From: Corinectria fuckeliana
Taxonomy: Eukaryota; Ascomycota; Sordariomycetes; Hypocreales; Nectriaceae
Assembly: GCA_019137255.1 (NCBI GenBank)
Contig: WPDH01000282.1
Coordinates: 18,153 to 82,152 of the forward strand
Length of the DNA stretch: 64,000 nucleotides
Direction of reading: 5' to 3'
Shown here: one piece after another, positions 42,421 to 53,753 of the stretch
How the letters are laid out: each line of letters opens with the position of its first letter
Position numbering within the stretch: position 1 is the stretch's first letter
Made by a program: the position numbers and the translations under genes
Notes under the pieces: generated by a model
What the model saw: only the letters and a program-made list of their open reading frames with translations
What the model was told of the DNA's origin: nothing
The model's database searches: none

Positions 42421-43478
42421 GGCTGTTGGGAGGGGAGGGGGGGCGAGATGGGACGCTTCTCTGTTGCGGACGAGAACTAGAGCTATCACTCATCGAGGAA
42501 ATGAGGAAGAAAACCGGCCGTATTCGAAACCCGAAGGTGAAAACCGCCGCCGGACGGTGGCTTTTGTTGTTGTGTCGCGTTGCAGTTGTCCCGTTTTCAT
42601 GCGCATTGCGGAGTGGTGCCAGCTTGGAGGTAGAGGGTGCGTGTGGGTGGGCGGCTCGCCGAGAGCAAGCGCCCGCCGCTGACCGCATCGGTACCTGCAT
42701 AAAGGGCTTTTGACGTAAGGGCTGTGGCTCGACGGCATGTGAATGAGGCCGATTACGGGGGGAACGCCAGGTTTTGGGATGGTTGAGGCTGCAGATGCGC
42801 GTTTCGTGAGAATGGTGTTCGTCGTTGCATCATGGGTCGACAGTGAAGAGGATGGGAATGTTTGCCGTTGTAGCTTCATTATGGTTATGGCCATTGGGTA
42901 GCTTGGAAATAACATGTTAAAATTAACACGCTCAGGTCAATTCACGGCAGATCCACGAATTGTTGATTACACAACTTCTATTATAGGTGGGTAGGTGCCT
43001 TTACCTAGCTATCATCATCTTTACCAATACGTCACTATGCAAAAAACCCCGTCACCTTTCGCCTCTAAATCATGGGCTGTGACCCCTTACTCCAAATGCG
43101 CCTTGACCTCGTCAATGCTGCAGTCTCCTACCAGCATTGGATGTACTGTAACGGCCCGTTGTTAGTAGACATTTAGCCTGGCCTATACCGTTCTCCCCAG
43201 AGACTAGCATCGATTCTATCCAGTGTATGTCCTAGGCCAGATGGAAGAGAATACGCGAGACACGTATAATAATATGCTGCGCTATGACCTTTTCTAAAGC
43301 CGGCGACGTCGGAGACATCGTCCGGGCGAGAGGGATGAGAAGGTCATGGAGACATAGCGCTGTGTCCTTCTCTTAGTCGATGGTGTTGCTTCGAGACGGG
43401 TTGCCTCCTCGCTGTCTATTTCTCGGGGTTTCGCAACCTCTTGCGGGTAGCCTGCCGTCGCGTCATGCCAGCATATCA
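42421..43478. other. intergenic region with possible orphan exons on the minus strand
   Basis: The left part is promoter for the gene at 41770-42420. On the minus strand, 43087-43145 reads as an intron-preceded terminal exon (HPMLVGDCSIDEVKAHLE then stop). A possible partner lies at about 43189-43230. Neither could be attached to a complete gene. Confidence 0.35.
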
Positions 43479-44467
43479 TCACCGTGATGGGAGGATATTC
43501 CGAATGTACTCTCTTACAAGCTTGAAGGCGGCCCTGACGAGGTCCTCCAGCCGTCGGTCCTTGCGCTTTCGCATCCATATTAAAACGATGGTTAGGATGA
43601 CGAGGTCGGCGAATATGTGTTTCATCAAGAGCCATGCTAGCCAGCTGGCCCAGGCCGGGAAGCTGCGCTCCTTCTTAGTCCGCCACTCGCGACCCGTCGT
43701 GATTTGTTCCCGCAGCGCGGCCACCTCGGCCGACATGGTCGTCAGCGCGCGCTCTACCTTACGCTGCCACCGGCTGCCCTTCTGGACTGTGTTCTGTCCG
43801 CCCTCCAGCTCGTCCTCCAGGTCCATCTGCCGCTGGGACTGTAGTTCAGCCTCGTCGTGCTCGCTCATGGGGGAGATGATCTTCATGGGGCCTTCGGGGT
43901 CTTCGCTTGGAGTGTCTTGGTAGTGGTGCGATGCGGCCGTGGAGCGGTTGGCTTTGGGTGAGGAGATGGAGGAGCTGGGGCTGTTGTTTTTGATCTGGTT
44001 CCAGACGAATTCGAGTTCATCAACGAGCTCTCTTGCGTCCCTGTGATAAGGCAAGTAAGTTAGTAGTGCCCAGAGTCCGGAACGAACCCACTCACGGCGT
44101 CGTCGCATATCGATGCATGGTATCTACCAGGGCCTCGATATATCTCCTCTTTGCCTCTGTCCGACTAAGGCCCTTTTGCATATTCCAAGCATCCCACTTG
44201 TCCTTCTCACGCTGGAGATCATCGGCGGTCATACCGGCGGCGGCAGTCGGGCGCTCCATGACGCCGTCGACGTCGCCCTCCATGGCCTGCTTGTAGAGTC
44301 CATAGAGTCGGAGGCGGTCGGAAGGTGGCGGTCGCGAGGCACCGGTCTTGGGAATCTTCTTGACTGTGTTGAGGGCGTGGACGAACACGCGATCTAGTCG
44401 GCAGACGTCAGCAGTGGTCGGCAGGATGAGGGAGCCGACATGGCCACGTACCAACCGAGTCCGCCAT
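43479..44467 (-). CDS. Atg37-like acyl-CoA-binding membrane protein
   Basis: Complement of 44452-44467, 44096-44393 and 43479-44040, giving 291 residues. Exon 1 codes only MADSV plus one base. Residues 6-105 form an ACBP domain: DRVFVHALNTVKKIPKTG, PSDRLRLYGLYKQAMEGD, KDKWDAWNMQKGLSRTEAKR, YIEALVDTMHRYA. The lysine, tyrosine and tryptophan positions that bind acyl-CoA are kept. A Ser/Glu-rich linker, a coiled segment (ERALTTMSAEVAALREQI) and a C-terminal membrane helix (near FADLVILTIVLIWM) follow. This matches Atg37/ACBD5 peroxisomal tail-anchored proteins, which act in pexophagy and contact sites. The start was chosen because GTACGT and CTAG give the in-frame MADSVDRVF N-terminus. Confidence 0.85.
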
Positions 44468-45645
44468 CGTGGGCGAAGTGACGAGTGAAGACCCCGCGGC
44501 TCCTCAGTACCCAGCTGACGATAGATTCGACGGGTTGTGGCGACACACGTTGGATCCAGATACACTTTTTCGGGCCCTGGGCCGTCCGAACCGCGGCTTG
44601 GTGGCCGAGACCGAGACACCCCACTGGCCGACCAGATAGATGCAGGGGGATTGATTAAGCTGGCGGCGTGGACGCGGGAAACAAGAATGATAACAATGGA
44701 GTTGTCCCGTACGCCTGGCCGAGCTATCCTACAGCTCCATGGAGAAACGCCTGAATCAAGGTCTAAATGAGGGCGTGGTGGAGGGACGAGAGTTGAGTGG
44801 ACGATGATGATGGTGGATGATGGATGGAGACAAGACAGTTGACGACGGGGGTCCACTGTCGCACTGGGGACTGCGGAGGCTGTCGGGTGTCCGTTCATCG
44901 GCAAATCCAATATGATGGATCCCGTCGTTTTTTGACCTCGGCGCGGCGCTGGAATTCCAGGCCAGCTAATTAGGGGGTCGATGGCGCCAGCACCACGCGA
45001 TTACCATTGTAAACCCTCCCCTAGAACGGCTACTTAAAACGTCTGGATGGAGGCGCTGTGCGAGCCTGGAATGCTCCGCTCACCACCAGAATCTGCAGTG
45101 ACGTCCCCAAGGCACGTGAAGCCGTGAGACAGAAAACAAATCGGACCCCTGCGATTTCTCCATGTTTAATTTCTAGGAAGCCAATTCCCATGCATGATTA
45201 TGATGTGCTCCCCCGCAATTTTAGCGGACTCGGCCGAGGTGCTTTTCTTGGGGAGAGGAACCTCCCGCCATGACGGATGGAACCTGTCTGCCACTACTCC
45301 GTACCAAATGACAGATTGCTTCAATGTAGTGATGTATTAAGTCCGCTGCTTTGGTTCGAGGCTGCAGTTGATTTGGCATTCCTAACAAAGCATGCAAGGC
45401 AAATCTCATCGTCAAGCATACAATGTTTGATTTAGGGGTATATCATAATCAAGGCATGATAAATTGATTTGTTCTTCATTTTGTTCTTCATGCACTCCTC
45501 CGGTATCGCGTAAGTTGGCTGCCAAGTGCGGGTATCAGTTGCAGCCAATTTTGTACGCAACACGTCCTCCGTATGGAGTCTACATGCACTCATGCAGTGC
45601 TGACAGTTGACTCTGCTCGTTCCCCTAAACCAACCATTGACGAGC
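44468..45645. other. intergenic region
   Basis: No gene seen. Open frames here overlap the Atg37-like leader or are short. A T-loop-like word near 45354 has no tRNA-like partner stems. Confidence 0.45.
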
Positions 45646-46635
45646 TCATGTGGCAGCTTGATCTCCCCTTTCCTCCTCCAATGCCTTCTGCTCTTGGAAG
45701 GCCTTTTTCTTGCCCCCATACAACGCCATTAACTTCTTGTTCTGTAACGCCATTGTTGCTGCTTTTTGACCTGCTTCCTTTTTCTTCAGCGCTGTTCCTA
45801 CGCCCAATAACAGGTTCGTTTCTCCCCATCCGTCGAGATAAACACCCACCGTGTACAATGGCAGCCCGAGATTTCTATCTTTCTTGTTCGCGTTCGGCAT
45901 ATCTTCATACCTCAGACGAATCCCCTTGACAACCATAATTTGCGATAGGCGTTCCTTAGGCCCCTTTGCGCTGTCTCCTCCTTTTACCATGGACTGCGGC
46001 CCCCTTTTCGCGGATGCCAAGCTGCTGGCTTCCTCAGCTTTCTGGATTTGGTCCCTGATTGTCTGGCCCCAGAGCGACTTGAGCCAGGTGATGACGGTGG
46101 CGAGGCCGTTTTCGGGGTCGGATACAACGACTGCTGCGACGAAGGCCTCGAACATGTCGCCTTGGATTTTGATGAGTTCCTTCTGTCTTGTTCTTGCAGC
46201 AATCATCTGTTCCATGCTTCCCAAATCTGGAGGTAGGCGTGCTCGTTTCTCCATCTTGTATTGTTGAAAGTAGCTTGCCAGCGTCAGATTGCGGACCAGC
46301 TGCTCTCGAATCTGAGAACCTCGTCCTGCCGTGGTGTCGCCAAATGTCTGAAAAATGAGGGCGGTGGCGATCATCTCGATGTATGCGTCGCCAAGCCACT
46401 CGAGGCGCTCGTAATTGGGGCCGTAGCCGATTCCAGGGTGAGTAAAAACTGCGAGCTCGAGTTCCGGGTCCGAAATCAGTGGCAGCGGTGGCAATCCAAA
46501 GGGGATATCAGAAGACGACCAGGGTGTTACTGTGATTAGGCCTGGAATGGCGAGTGGTCTTGCGCTGGTTTCAACATGTTGTCGTTTTCGTTGACCTTGG
46601 TCTTCTTCTGTACTTGAGATTTGGCGCTTACTCAT
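45646..46635 (-). CDS. RNT1: RNase III, Rnt1 type
   Basis: Intronless, 329 residues. The class I RNase III cleaves stem-loop double-stranded RNA in pre-rRNA, snRNA and snoRNA processing in the nucleus. The catalytic domain shows the signature YERLEWLGDAYIEMIA and the second metal-ligand region IQGDMFEAFVAAVVVSDPENG. The N-terminus has a basic QRKRQ segment. A C-terminal dsRNA-binding domain is recognised by GLPLYTVGVYLDGWG and LGVGTALKKKEAGQKAATMA. Yeast Rnt1 is longer at both ends. It is divergent from mS33 with a 239-bp shared promoter region. A mitoribosomal L44/L3-type RNase III fold is the alternative, but the intact acidic residues and dsRBD favour an active enzyme. Confidence 0.88.
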   Translation of the reverse strand: MSKRQISSTEEDQGQRKRQHVETSARPLAIPGLITVTPWSSSDIPFGLPPLPLISDPELELAVFTHPGIGYGPNYERLEWLGDAYIEMIATALIFQTFGDTTAGRGSQIREQLVRNLTLASYFQQYKMEKRARLPPDLGSMEQMIAARTRQKELIKIQGDMFEAFVAAVVVSDPENGLATVITWLKSLWGQTIRDQIQKAEEASSLASAKRGPQSMVKGGDSAKGPKERLSQIMVVKGIRLRYEDMPNANKKDRNLGLPLYTVGVYLDGWGETNLLLGVGTALKKKEAGQKAATMALQNKKLMALYGGKKKAFQEQKALEEERGDQAAT

Positions 46636-46874
46636 TGTACAGTATAAAAACAGAGAGTTGCTGCTTCGTCATAAGTTCACGTTGCAAAATTTGAGGGTGT
46701 AACTTGGTAGTTGGACTGAGGCGGCTCACGGACACCTCAGATCTTCCATGACCCACCAGAAACCCCCACAGCCAATCAGAGCCCGCATGCGTAACAACGG
46801 CCCCAGATGCTTTGAACGTCAATCCAACCTCGGAAAAAGTTGACGAAAGCACATTTCATGTCGACAATGCCAAG
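46636..46874. promoter_or_regulatory. shared divergent promoter RNT1 / mS33
   Basis: Only 239 bp separate the two opposed start codons, so this interval must serve both genes. Confidence 0.65.
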
Positions 46875-47357
46875 ATGAGTGTCCCACGAGCGCGAGTACT
46901 CGACTTAATGAAGGTAAGCCGGCATGTAGCTGATCTGCGACGTATTTGCTGACTGCCCCAAGGCGCAATGCCAGGTCTTCGCGACATCATATAACCCCGA
47001 GGGTGCCCGAATGGGCAACAAGGTCCTGCGACAGCGCTTGAAGGGCCCGGCGATGGCTGCGTACTACCCAAGGAAGGCGGCGACGATCAAGGATCTGAAG
47101 CGCGAGTTCGGTCCCGTCCTGGGGACTTGGGACGAGGCAGAGGAGGACCGATTCGAGTACATTGACGAGTAAGCGCGCACACGACACAACTTTGCGGTAC
47201 ACAGACAGGCTGACGGTTCGACAACAGACTCAAGCTCCGTGGAAAGAGTGCGCCGAAGAAGAAGACAGGACCCCCAGGTACGTGCGATGCCCCCCCAAGG
47301 CCCGAGGGCAATGGTTGACATAACATCTCTGCAGCTCCCACCGGCAAGAGGCGTTAA
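46875..47357 (+). CDS. RSM27: mitochondrial small-subunit ribosomal protein mS33 (Rsm27)
   Basis: Exons 46875-46913, 46963-47168, 47228-47277 and 47335-47357, giving 105 residues. Family motifs: LDLMKAQCQVFATSYNPEG, GNKVLRQRLKGPAMAAYYPR, TWDEAEEDRFEYIDELKLRG, and a basic end KSAPKKKTGPPAPTGKRR. The protein is a component of the mitoribosomal 37S subunit. Its length matches fungal homologues and all four exons keep frame. Highly confident. Confidence 0.93.
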
Positions 47358-48751
47358 GGCCACCGCCACCCACGATGATGGATTCGATGTAGACCTTTGG
47401 TTCTTCGACATAACATATTGCATATGGCGAGCGATGAGTGGTTTGGGATTCTGTGCCATTATGTGGATGTACGAGGGGACAAGGAGAAGTTGGGAAGCAT
47501 GGTACGCCCCCCGAGGTGGTTTTCCATTGAGCATGTAAAATTATTTGTACCATTACCTAGCATGAAGCTCGACACGACGTGGAAATATTAGGAAATCGTA
47601 CCATACATTGAGCCAAATCTCAAGCGATGACGTGGCTGACTACTAGATAATGGTTGTACTCTTTCGGCTTGCAAACCTGCTTGCGGAGCTTCAATACCAG
47701 TGGCCAAATGGCAATCGACGCGCGGATACACTATCTAATCAGCGCAGGATCATCTTGGCCTATGCAGATAATGGCTTTTGGCTTGCTAAGAATGCAGGTA
47801 TTCTGGGACGGATAACTACTGTAAGGTACCTAGGCCAGGATCAAAAAGGACTGCTGAATGTGATACACAGTCTAGGCTTCTCGTCCCTGCCGCATCTTGA
47901 CACCCTTTTTTGAAGCCTAAATGCTTTGCATATACTTGGCAGATGCTGAGATTCTTTCACCTTTATTTTACTGCAATTAGGCGGCTTGTTCTTGCCGCAC
48001 CGTGGGTCAAGTTCAACTAACTCCGATAGGCTTATTGGGTGTGAATGTGCAAGAGGCCTAACTTGCGTGTTCTCATCGTGTTGTCTGTACGTTGCAGCGC
48101 GCTGCCGGCTTCACTTAGTAGCCTACTTACGCTAGGTATTACTTATGTCGGTACGTGATTCATAACACCGGACCCCTTCTGTCAAGTAGTACCCGACAGA
48201 GAGACGACTTCAAATGTATTTTACCCAGTGCAAAGAAAGCTAAGATAGGTACGGAAATACCTGCTCTATTGCAGTTTTTTTCCAGGCAGGTACGCACAAG
48301 AACATTGCGAAGCTGATCTTAGCTGTGCAAGGCTACACATGAGCTTGAAGCAGACGCATTCACACTGGTTGCCGGGTTATCAGTTGCTTGCCCGTTGCCA
48401 GCTGCGCCTGAAGCCGCAGATGCATTAGTGCCTGTGCTTGTGCCAGTCGGCCTTACTACAGCTGCCTCGGGGCTCCTTCCTCCGCCTTTTCCTGCTTGTT
48501 CCTGCGTCGGTGCTGCGTCAGTGAATAACACTCGCCCCCGGGACCAACCTCTCCCACTTCGACCTTCAACCCTCCACCCTCCACCTCTCTGTTTTTCTCC
48601 CACTCCCGCACAACTCCTCGGAATTCACTCCAACCACACTCACTTTTGTTGACCGAATCGATCCCTTCTTTGCGTCGAGTCTCGATCATCTTATTTTCTT
48701 TTCAACCCTAATCCTTGGATCTCTCCATCTCCCCGAACTGGGTCCCTGACC
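47358..48751. other. 1.4-kb intergenic region
   Basis: No recognised gene. An 87-codon frame at 47650-47913 lacks codon bias and similarity. The right end (48500-48751) is CT-rich leader for the PUF gene. Confidence 0.45.
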
Positions 48752-51366
48752 ATGTCGTCCGAGGTCTCTGAATCCCCTCAGCAGAGGGTCATCTCTCTCC
48801 CAACTCGTGGTCTTCAAGAGGAAAACCCTAAGGCAATGGGGGACTCTTCGTTCAAATCTGCGTCTGGCGGCGTGAGTCATCTCCATACATTCGCTTTTGC
48901 CTTTGGCTTTAAGAAGCTTCCGTCCCCTCCCTCCCCCCCTCGTCGTCAAGCTCACGCTGGGTTACTGTTGCTTGTTTGGTAAACCTCATAGGATGACACG
49001 CTTACTAAAACGGCACCAGGATTCCGGAGCAGGTGCCTCGATAAAAAAGAACGTCGCCGCTCTGGCTACCTCGAAGTTGGCCAACCAAGGAGTGCCAAAG
49101 GTTGACCCACCCAACCGCTTTCACTCTTCGTCCAGTTTGCTGATCCCGACAGAAGATGAAGATGAGCCACGAGACCTCGATCGTCGAAGATTCCTACCCA
49201 ATGGACAAGCTTCTTGCTAAGCTCTCGGAGCAGCAAGCTGTTCTCAACCAGCAGAACGAGGCCTTGAAGTCCGGTGACGACGACAACCTGTATTCGAGGG
49301 TCTTGGACCACGCATCCTCTAGCAACTCTCTTCCGATCACGCCTGCTACCGATGCTTTTCCAAGCACTACCCCTACTACACGTCCGGCAAGCGCTACGCT
49401 CGAGGAAACTCGTCCTGATAACGACGAAGTCCTTCGCCTCAAGCTGCAGCTTGCCCAAGCTCAGAACGAAATTAACAAACTCGACCAAGAGCTTGCGCAC
49501 ACTCGTTCTACAAAGCCAGACCTCGATACACCTGGCTTTGGAATACGGGGTGCACCTCAAATCGCCCGCGAGAGTGCTTGGGGGCCGCCAGAGGATGCCC
49601 AGTCTGATACCAGTGATGCCATGTCGTCCACCACCTTCAACCGTACTAGGGGTATCTGGGGAAACCCAAAGGGCTCATTTGCCACCAACACCCTTCATGC
49701 GCCAGGGCCCGAGCCAACCCCAGGCAGCTGGTTGGGAGGCCGCGGTTTCAACCAAGCCTATAACGAGCCCAACGTATCGCCGTATCCCATGATGGATGGG
49801 TACCGAAGCGAGCGCCTCACTCCTGACCCAGACATGGTACGCCCCAACGGCGGTCGTCGTGGAAACCGCTATGAAAGCCGTTTCAACTCTCCCCAGCCGT
49901 TCAGCAACGGCTATGGAGGCGGCTACAACAGTCCTGTTGGCCAGTCGGATTTCATGGGTTCTTCGATGCCTGGTGCCCCCATGGGTGTCTCTCAAGGACT
50001 CGCCCCAATGGGAATGAACATGTATTCATCTTACCAGCCTCAGCCAGTTGGGACACCACTGTCCCCCCATGCATCCGAATTTACTTCCAAGGCTGCCTGG
50101 AAGAACGAGGTGAGGATATTCCGAGCCCCATGTATTGGAATGCAAGCTGACCAAGAAGGAGGGCGGTACCCCTGAGGGTCAGATGTACCTTCCACCGACC
50201 GAGCCGCTGAACTATCGCCGTCTGCTGGATCGTAACGTCAACTGCAACTGGAAGTACATCGTCGACAAAATTGTTTGCAACAATGACCAGCAGGCATCCA
50301 TATTCTTGCAGCAGAAGCTCAAGGTTGGTACGCCTGAACAAAAGTACGAAATCGTGGAGGCGATTGTGGCTCAGGCCTACCCTTTGATGGTCAATCGCTT
50401 CGGCAACTTTCTTGTTCAGCGCTGCTTTGAACATGGCACCCCTGAGCAGGTCATCAAGATTGCTGAGGCCATTCGGGGCAACACCTTAAGCCTCTCTATG
50501 GATCCCTTCGGCTGCCACGTCGTCCAGAAGGCCTTCGACTCTGTCCCAGAGAACTACAAGGCAATCATGGTTCACGAGCTTTTGCGTCGGATTCCCGAGA
50601 CAGTCATTCACCGTTACGCTTGCCACGTCTGGCAGAAGCTCTTCGAGCTCCGCTGGACAGAGTCTCCACCCCAGATCATGAAATATGTCAATGAGGCGCT
50701 TAGGGGGATGTGGCACGAGGTGGCCCTTGGGGAGACTGGTAGCTTGGTTGTGCAGAACATCTTCGAGAACTGCTTGGAAGATGACAAGGTACGTTATTCT
50801 CTTCTTGAGCTGTGTTTCTGAGCTAACATGTGCTGCAGCGCCCTTGTATTGAGGAAGTTCTCGCCAATATCGACATTGTTGCCCACGGGCAGTTTGGGAA
50901 TTGGTGCATCCAGCACGTCTGCGAACACGGTGGCCCTCCCGACCGAAGCCGAGCAATCGACCATGTCATCCGGTACGCGGCCGAATACAGCACCGACCAG
51001 TTTGCTTCCAAGGTTGTTGAGAAGTGCCTCAAGATTGGTGGCGGCGAGTTTCTGAGCCGCTACCTCGACCGAGTCTGCGAGGGGCGCCGCGATCGAACTC
51101 GCATCCCGCTGATTGACATTGCGAGCGACCAGTATGGCAACTATCTCATCCAGTGGATTCTCAACAATGCCTCCCCACAGCACCGAGAGATTGTTGCTGC
51201 GCACATTCGGAAGCACATGGTATCTCTCCGTGGATCCAAGTTTGGTTCTCGAGTTGGCATGCTTTGCACTAACCACGCGGTCACCACTCGCCCTGGTCCA
51301 GGCGTCGGGCCCGGGATGGGTGGTCGTATGGCACCTGGACCTCGTTACGGTGCCGGTTATCGTTGA
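48752..51366 (+). CDS. PUF (Pumilio) family RNA-binding protein
   Basis: Exons 48752-48871, 49020-49100, 49153-50109, 50156-50788 and 50839-51366, giving 772 residues. The first 390 residues are low-complexity, with a short coiled segment (LRLKLQLAQAQNEINKLDQE) and Gly/Asn/Pro-rich stretches. The PUF array starts near NYRRLLDRNVNCNWKYIVDK and shows repeats such as MVNRFGNFLVQRCFEHG, MDPFGCHVVQKAFD, HRYACHVWQKLFELRW, GETGSLVVQNIFENC, HGQFGNWCIQHVCEHG, DQFASKVVEKCL and SDQYGNYLIQWILNN. PUF proteins bind 3'-UTR elements and control mRNA stability and translation in the cytosol. No RRM was seen, which separates it from Jsn1/Puf2. The start of exon 2 was chosen at the AG at 49018-49019 because the earlier one gives a stop. 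Confidence 0.88.
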
Positions 51367-52168
51367 TTCCGTTGATCATCCCGTGGACCATTGGCTGCTC
51401 GAGTCTGGGGCCTTTGACCCTCTTACCTGAAATTGCAACCAGACCTCTCGACCTTTGTGCGTTTATTCTTTGTCACTATCCCATATTGTCGGGGACCCTC
51501 TATCTGAATTCGCCAATCGTTCACTCGTCAAGATCACACAGAGCAAACCAGAATTTGTCGGCCTTTCTTAGAAACATCTTCCCATGCAAGTAATTTACAG
51601 ATCGCACGTCATCCTACGCTCAGCTGGCTACTGCTTGCCTGGGTGCATTGGACACATCATGGTTATGGATTTTGCAATATGGAGGAGACAGCAGACACTA
51701 ATCACCACACGGGGATCCTCTCTGAAGGGGCCACAGTTTGCATCTCACACCCCATTAACCATTAATCTCATTGACCGAAGCAATCGGCCCTCTCTGGGAC
51801 CAAGCTCCTATTAGCTCGCGAGTGTTAGTGCTCATGACCCTCCAGGACGGACGTGGAGGGCTGATTCACGCAATAACGTGTATGTTGTTTTGGAGGATGG
51901 TGGCGGGGAGAAGGTCAAGGAAGCTGTTTTGTTATTTATCCACGACGCATTAATACACGTTTTGTTTCTTTTTTGCGAGATGTCAGGGTGACGGCGGCTG
52001 GTGAAATGTGCAATATCCAATATCAAGCTTGGCCTATTCCGAGATGGTTCTTAAAGAACGTGTAAGACGATGGCAAAATATACAGCAGCGAGCCCAGCAA
52101 CCCTAACGCCGATGATTCTATTGTTCAAACGTATAGTCATTAAGAGCCCTTGCAGAGCTGGAAAATGC
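51367..52168. other. convergent 3' flanks
   Basis: About 800 bp between the PUF stop and the stop of the minus-strand KPWE gene. Nothing coding or repetitive was recognised. Confidence 0.45.
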
Positions 52169-53085
52169 TCAGACAGGCCCAGTGTGGGAGTAGGTAGGGA
52201 CATGATCATCGGCAGGGGGGAATTCGCTGTCCAGAGCTTTGGGAATATCGGGAAGCACTAGAGCAGATTGGGCAAGATCCTTTTCCCAAGGCTTCCTTGG
52301 AACAGCTCTTGCACCAACGGGTTTCACGGACTAAGTTTGTTTCGCATTAGAACGCTGAAATCGCAGTGGATGGATAGATGGATGCAGGCACTGACAGGAT
52401 CTCTGACGATGGTGTTGGGTATCTGGCGAATTCCCGGGACAGGTTTTCCCTCTTGCAAGAGCTTCAGCATCTCGGCGAAGCCCATGGGGTAGTTGGGCTG
52501 GTCGTTGGCAGATTGAGCAGCGGCTTTGCGATCAATGTACAAGTCAGCCTTGGGGGCGGCTTGTTGCCAATCGAGCACCGGGGCGGGGGCCTCCTGAGCG
52601 GTGCTCCCCCGGCGGCGATATTCGTCCGGGAGAACATCCGGAGCTTGGCGGTCCGAGTGCCGGGCGAGCCAGGCCTGGTAGCGGGCGAAGTCGATGGAGA
52701 CGCCGATGCGCTGGGCGTAGTAGAAGACGCGGGCGTGGATGGCCATGTCGACGAGGGAGGCCTGGGGGTTGTGCTGGCCGGGTTCGCCGAGGATGGCGTA
52801 GAGGCCAGACTAGGGATGGAGGGTTGATGAGCATGAGGCCTGACTAAGGTAGTGAGGCGGGAGAGTGAGAGTGAGAGTGCGAGAGAGCTAGGTTGAGATT
52901 GAGATTGAGGTTGAGATTGAGAGTGAGAGTGAGGATTGGTATTGAGAGTGTTGAGTCGTTCTCACCATGAAACTCTTATCCTTTTTCCAAGGGTACGCAT
53001 CGAAGGCTTGAAAGACGGCATCGTCTTCCGTGAGGGCGCGGATGCGGTCTGCGCCAGAGAGGGGGTCCTGTGAAGGCTGTGTCAT
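52169..53085 (-). CDS. KPWE-domain protein (PEX14-like / Pex39-like)
   Basis: Complement of 52966-53085, 52396-52809 and 52169-52330, giving 231 residues. The N-terminal half (DAVFQAFDAYPWKKDKSFM, then GLYAILGEPG and MAIHARVFYYAQRIGV) resembles the fungal DUF5572 region. The C-terminal half has FAEMLKLLQEGKPVPGIRQI and, in the last exon, AVPRKPWEKD, the KPWE motif. Both are hallmarks of the PEX14-like KPWE family that includes yeast and human Pex39, an assistant of the PTS2 receptor Pex7. The second donor is the unusual GTCAGT; without splicing the KPWE motif is lost to a stop. Intron 1 holds a GAGATT/GAGAGT microsatellite. A peroxisomal import role is inferred from the family. Confidence 0.78.
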
Positions 53086-53753
53086 CTTTGAGAGATAGTT
53101 GACGAGACGGAGACGAGGTTTACACAGCGTGGACAGTATCTGTGTGCTGGATTGATTATGGATATTGGCGCATCGGACAAGTCTTTTGTTGTTACCTCAA
53201 CGTGAGCTGGATTTCGGATGACCTGTGTTACCATGATGAGTGAGTGAGTGGCTAGGGGATGTGGGGGGCGGGTGGCCCGGCACCCCGGGTGTGAATGGAC
53301 CTTGGCTAGCATGTGAGAATCTGGAGAATTGCCGTTCGTTGTGCGAATAATAGAGTGAGGGTAAAACCTCGGTAGAGAATAGAATGACAAAGGCCTGATT
53401 TCACTAGAGTATCACGCCCGAAGCTGCAAAGATGGGATATTTCCATGGTCTAGTTTGTATTTAAATATATGAACCCCTCATGAATCTCTCCTGTTGCGAA
53501 CCTGAGTCCCTTGCAATGGTATCGTTCATGCTCAGCGGCTACTTAGGTGGGCCTACGAAGTTGAGACCCGCCCTTTCAGACGCCCCGGGACCCGCATCTG
53601 CCCTTGTCTACTCCTAGCCCATGTCATCGCCGTCACCGTGGTTGGTTGTCGGAAGCTTGATCTTCTTGTTCTTCTTGTTCTTCTTGTTCTTCTTCTCCTT
53701 CTCTCCCTAGGTCTCGATCTTGGTCTTGGTCCTGCACTCACTCTCCCGCCCCG
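53086..53753. promoter_or_regulatory. divergent promoter region with CTTCTTGTT repeat
   Basis: 668 bp between opposed starts. A tandem TTCTTCTTG-type repeat lies at about 53661-53698, in the expected leader of the PP2C gene. No coding exon is seen. Confidence 0.55.

Noticed and set aside
45330..45370. GGTTCGAGGC word resembling a tRNA T-loop
   Set aside because: No acceptor, D or anticodon stems could be folded around it.
47650..47913. 87-codon plus-strand frame
   Set aside because: No codon bias, no leader, no recognisable domain; likely chance.
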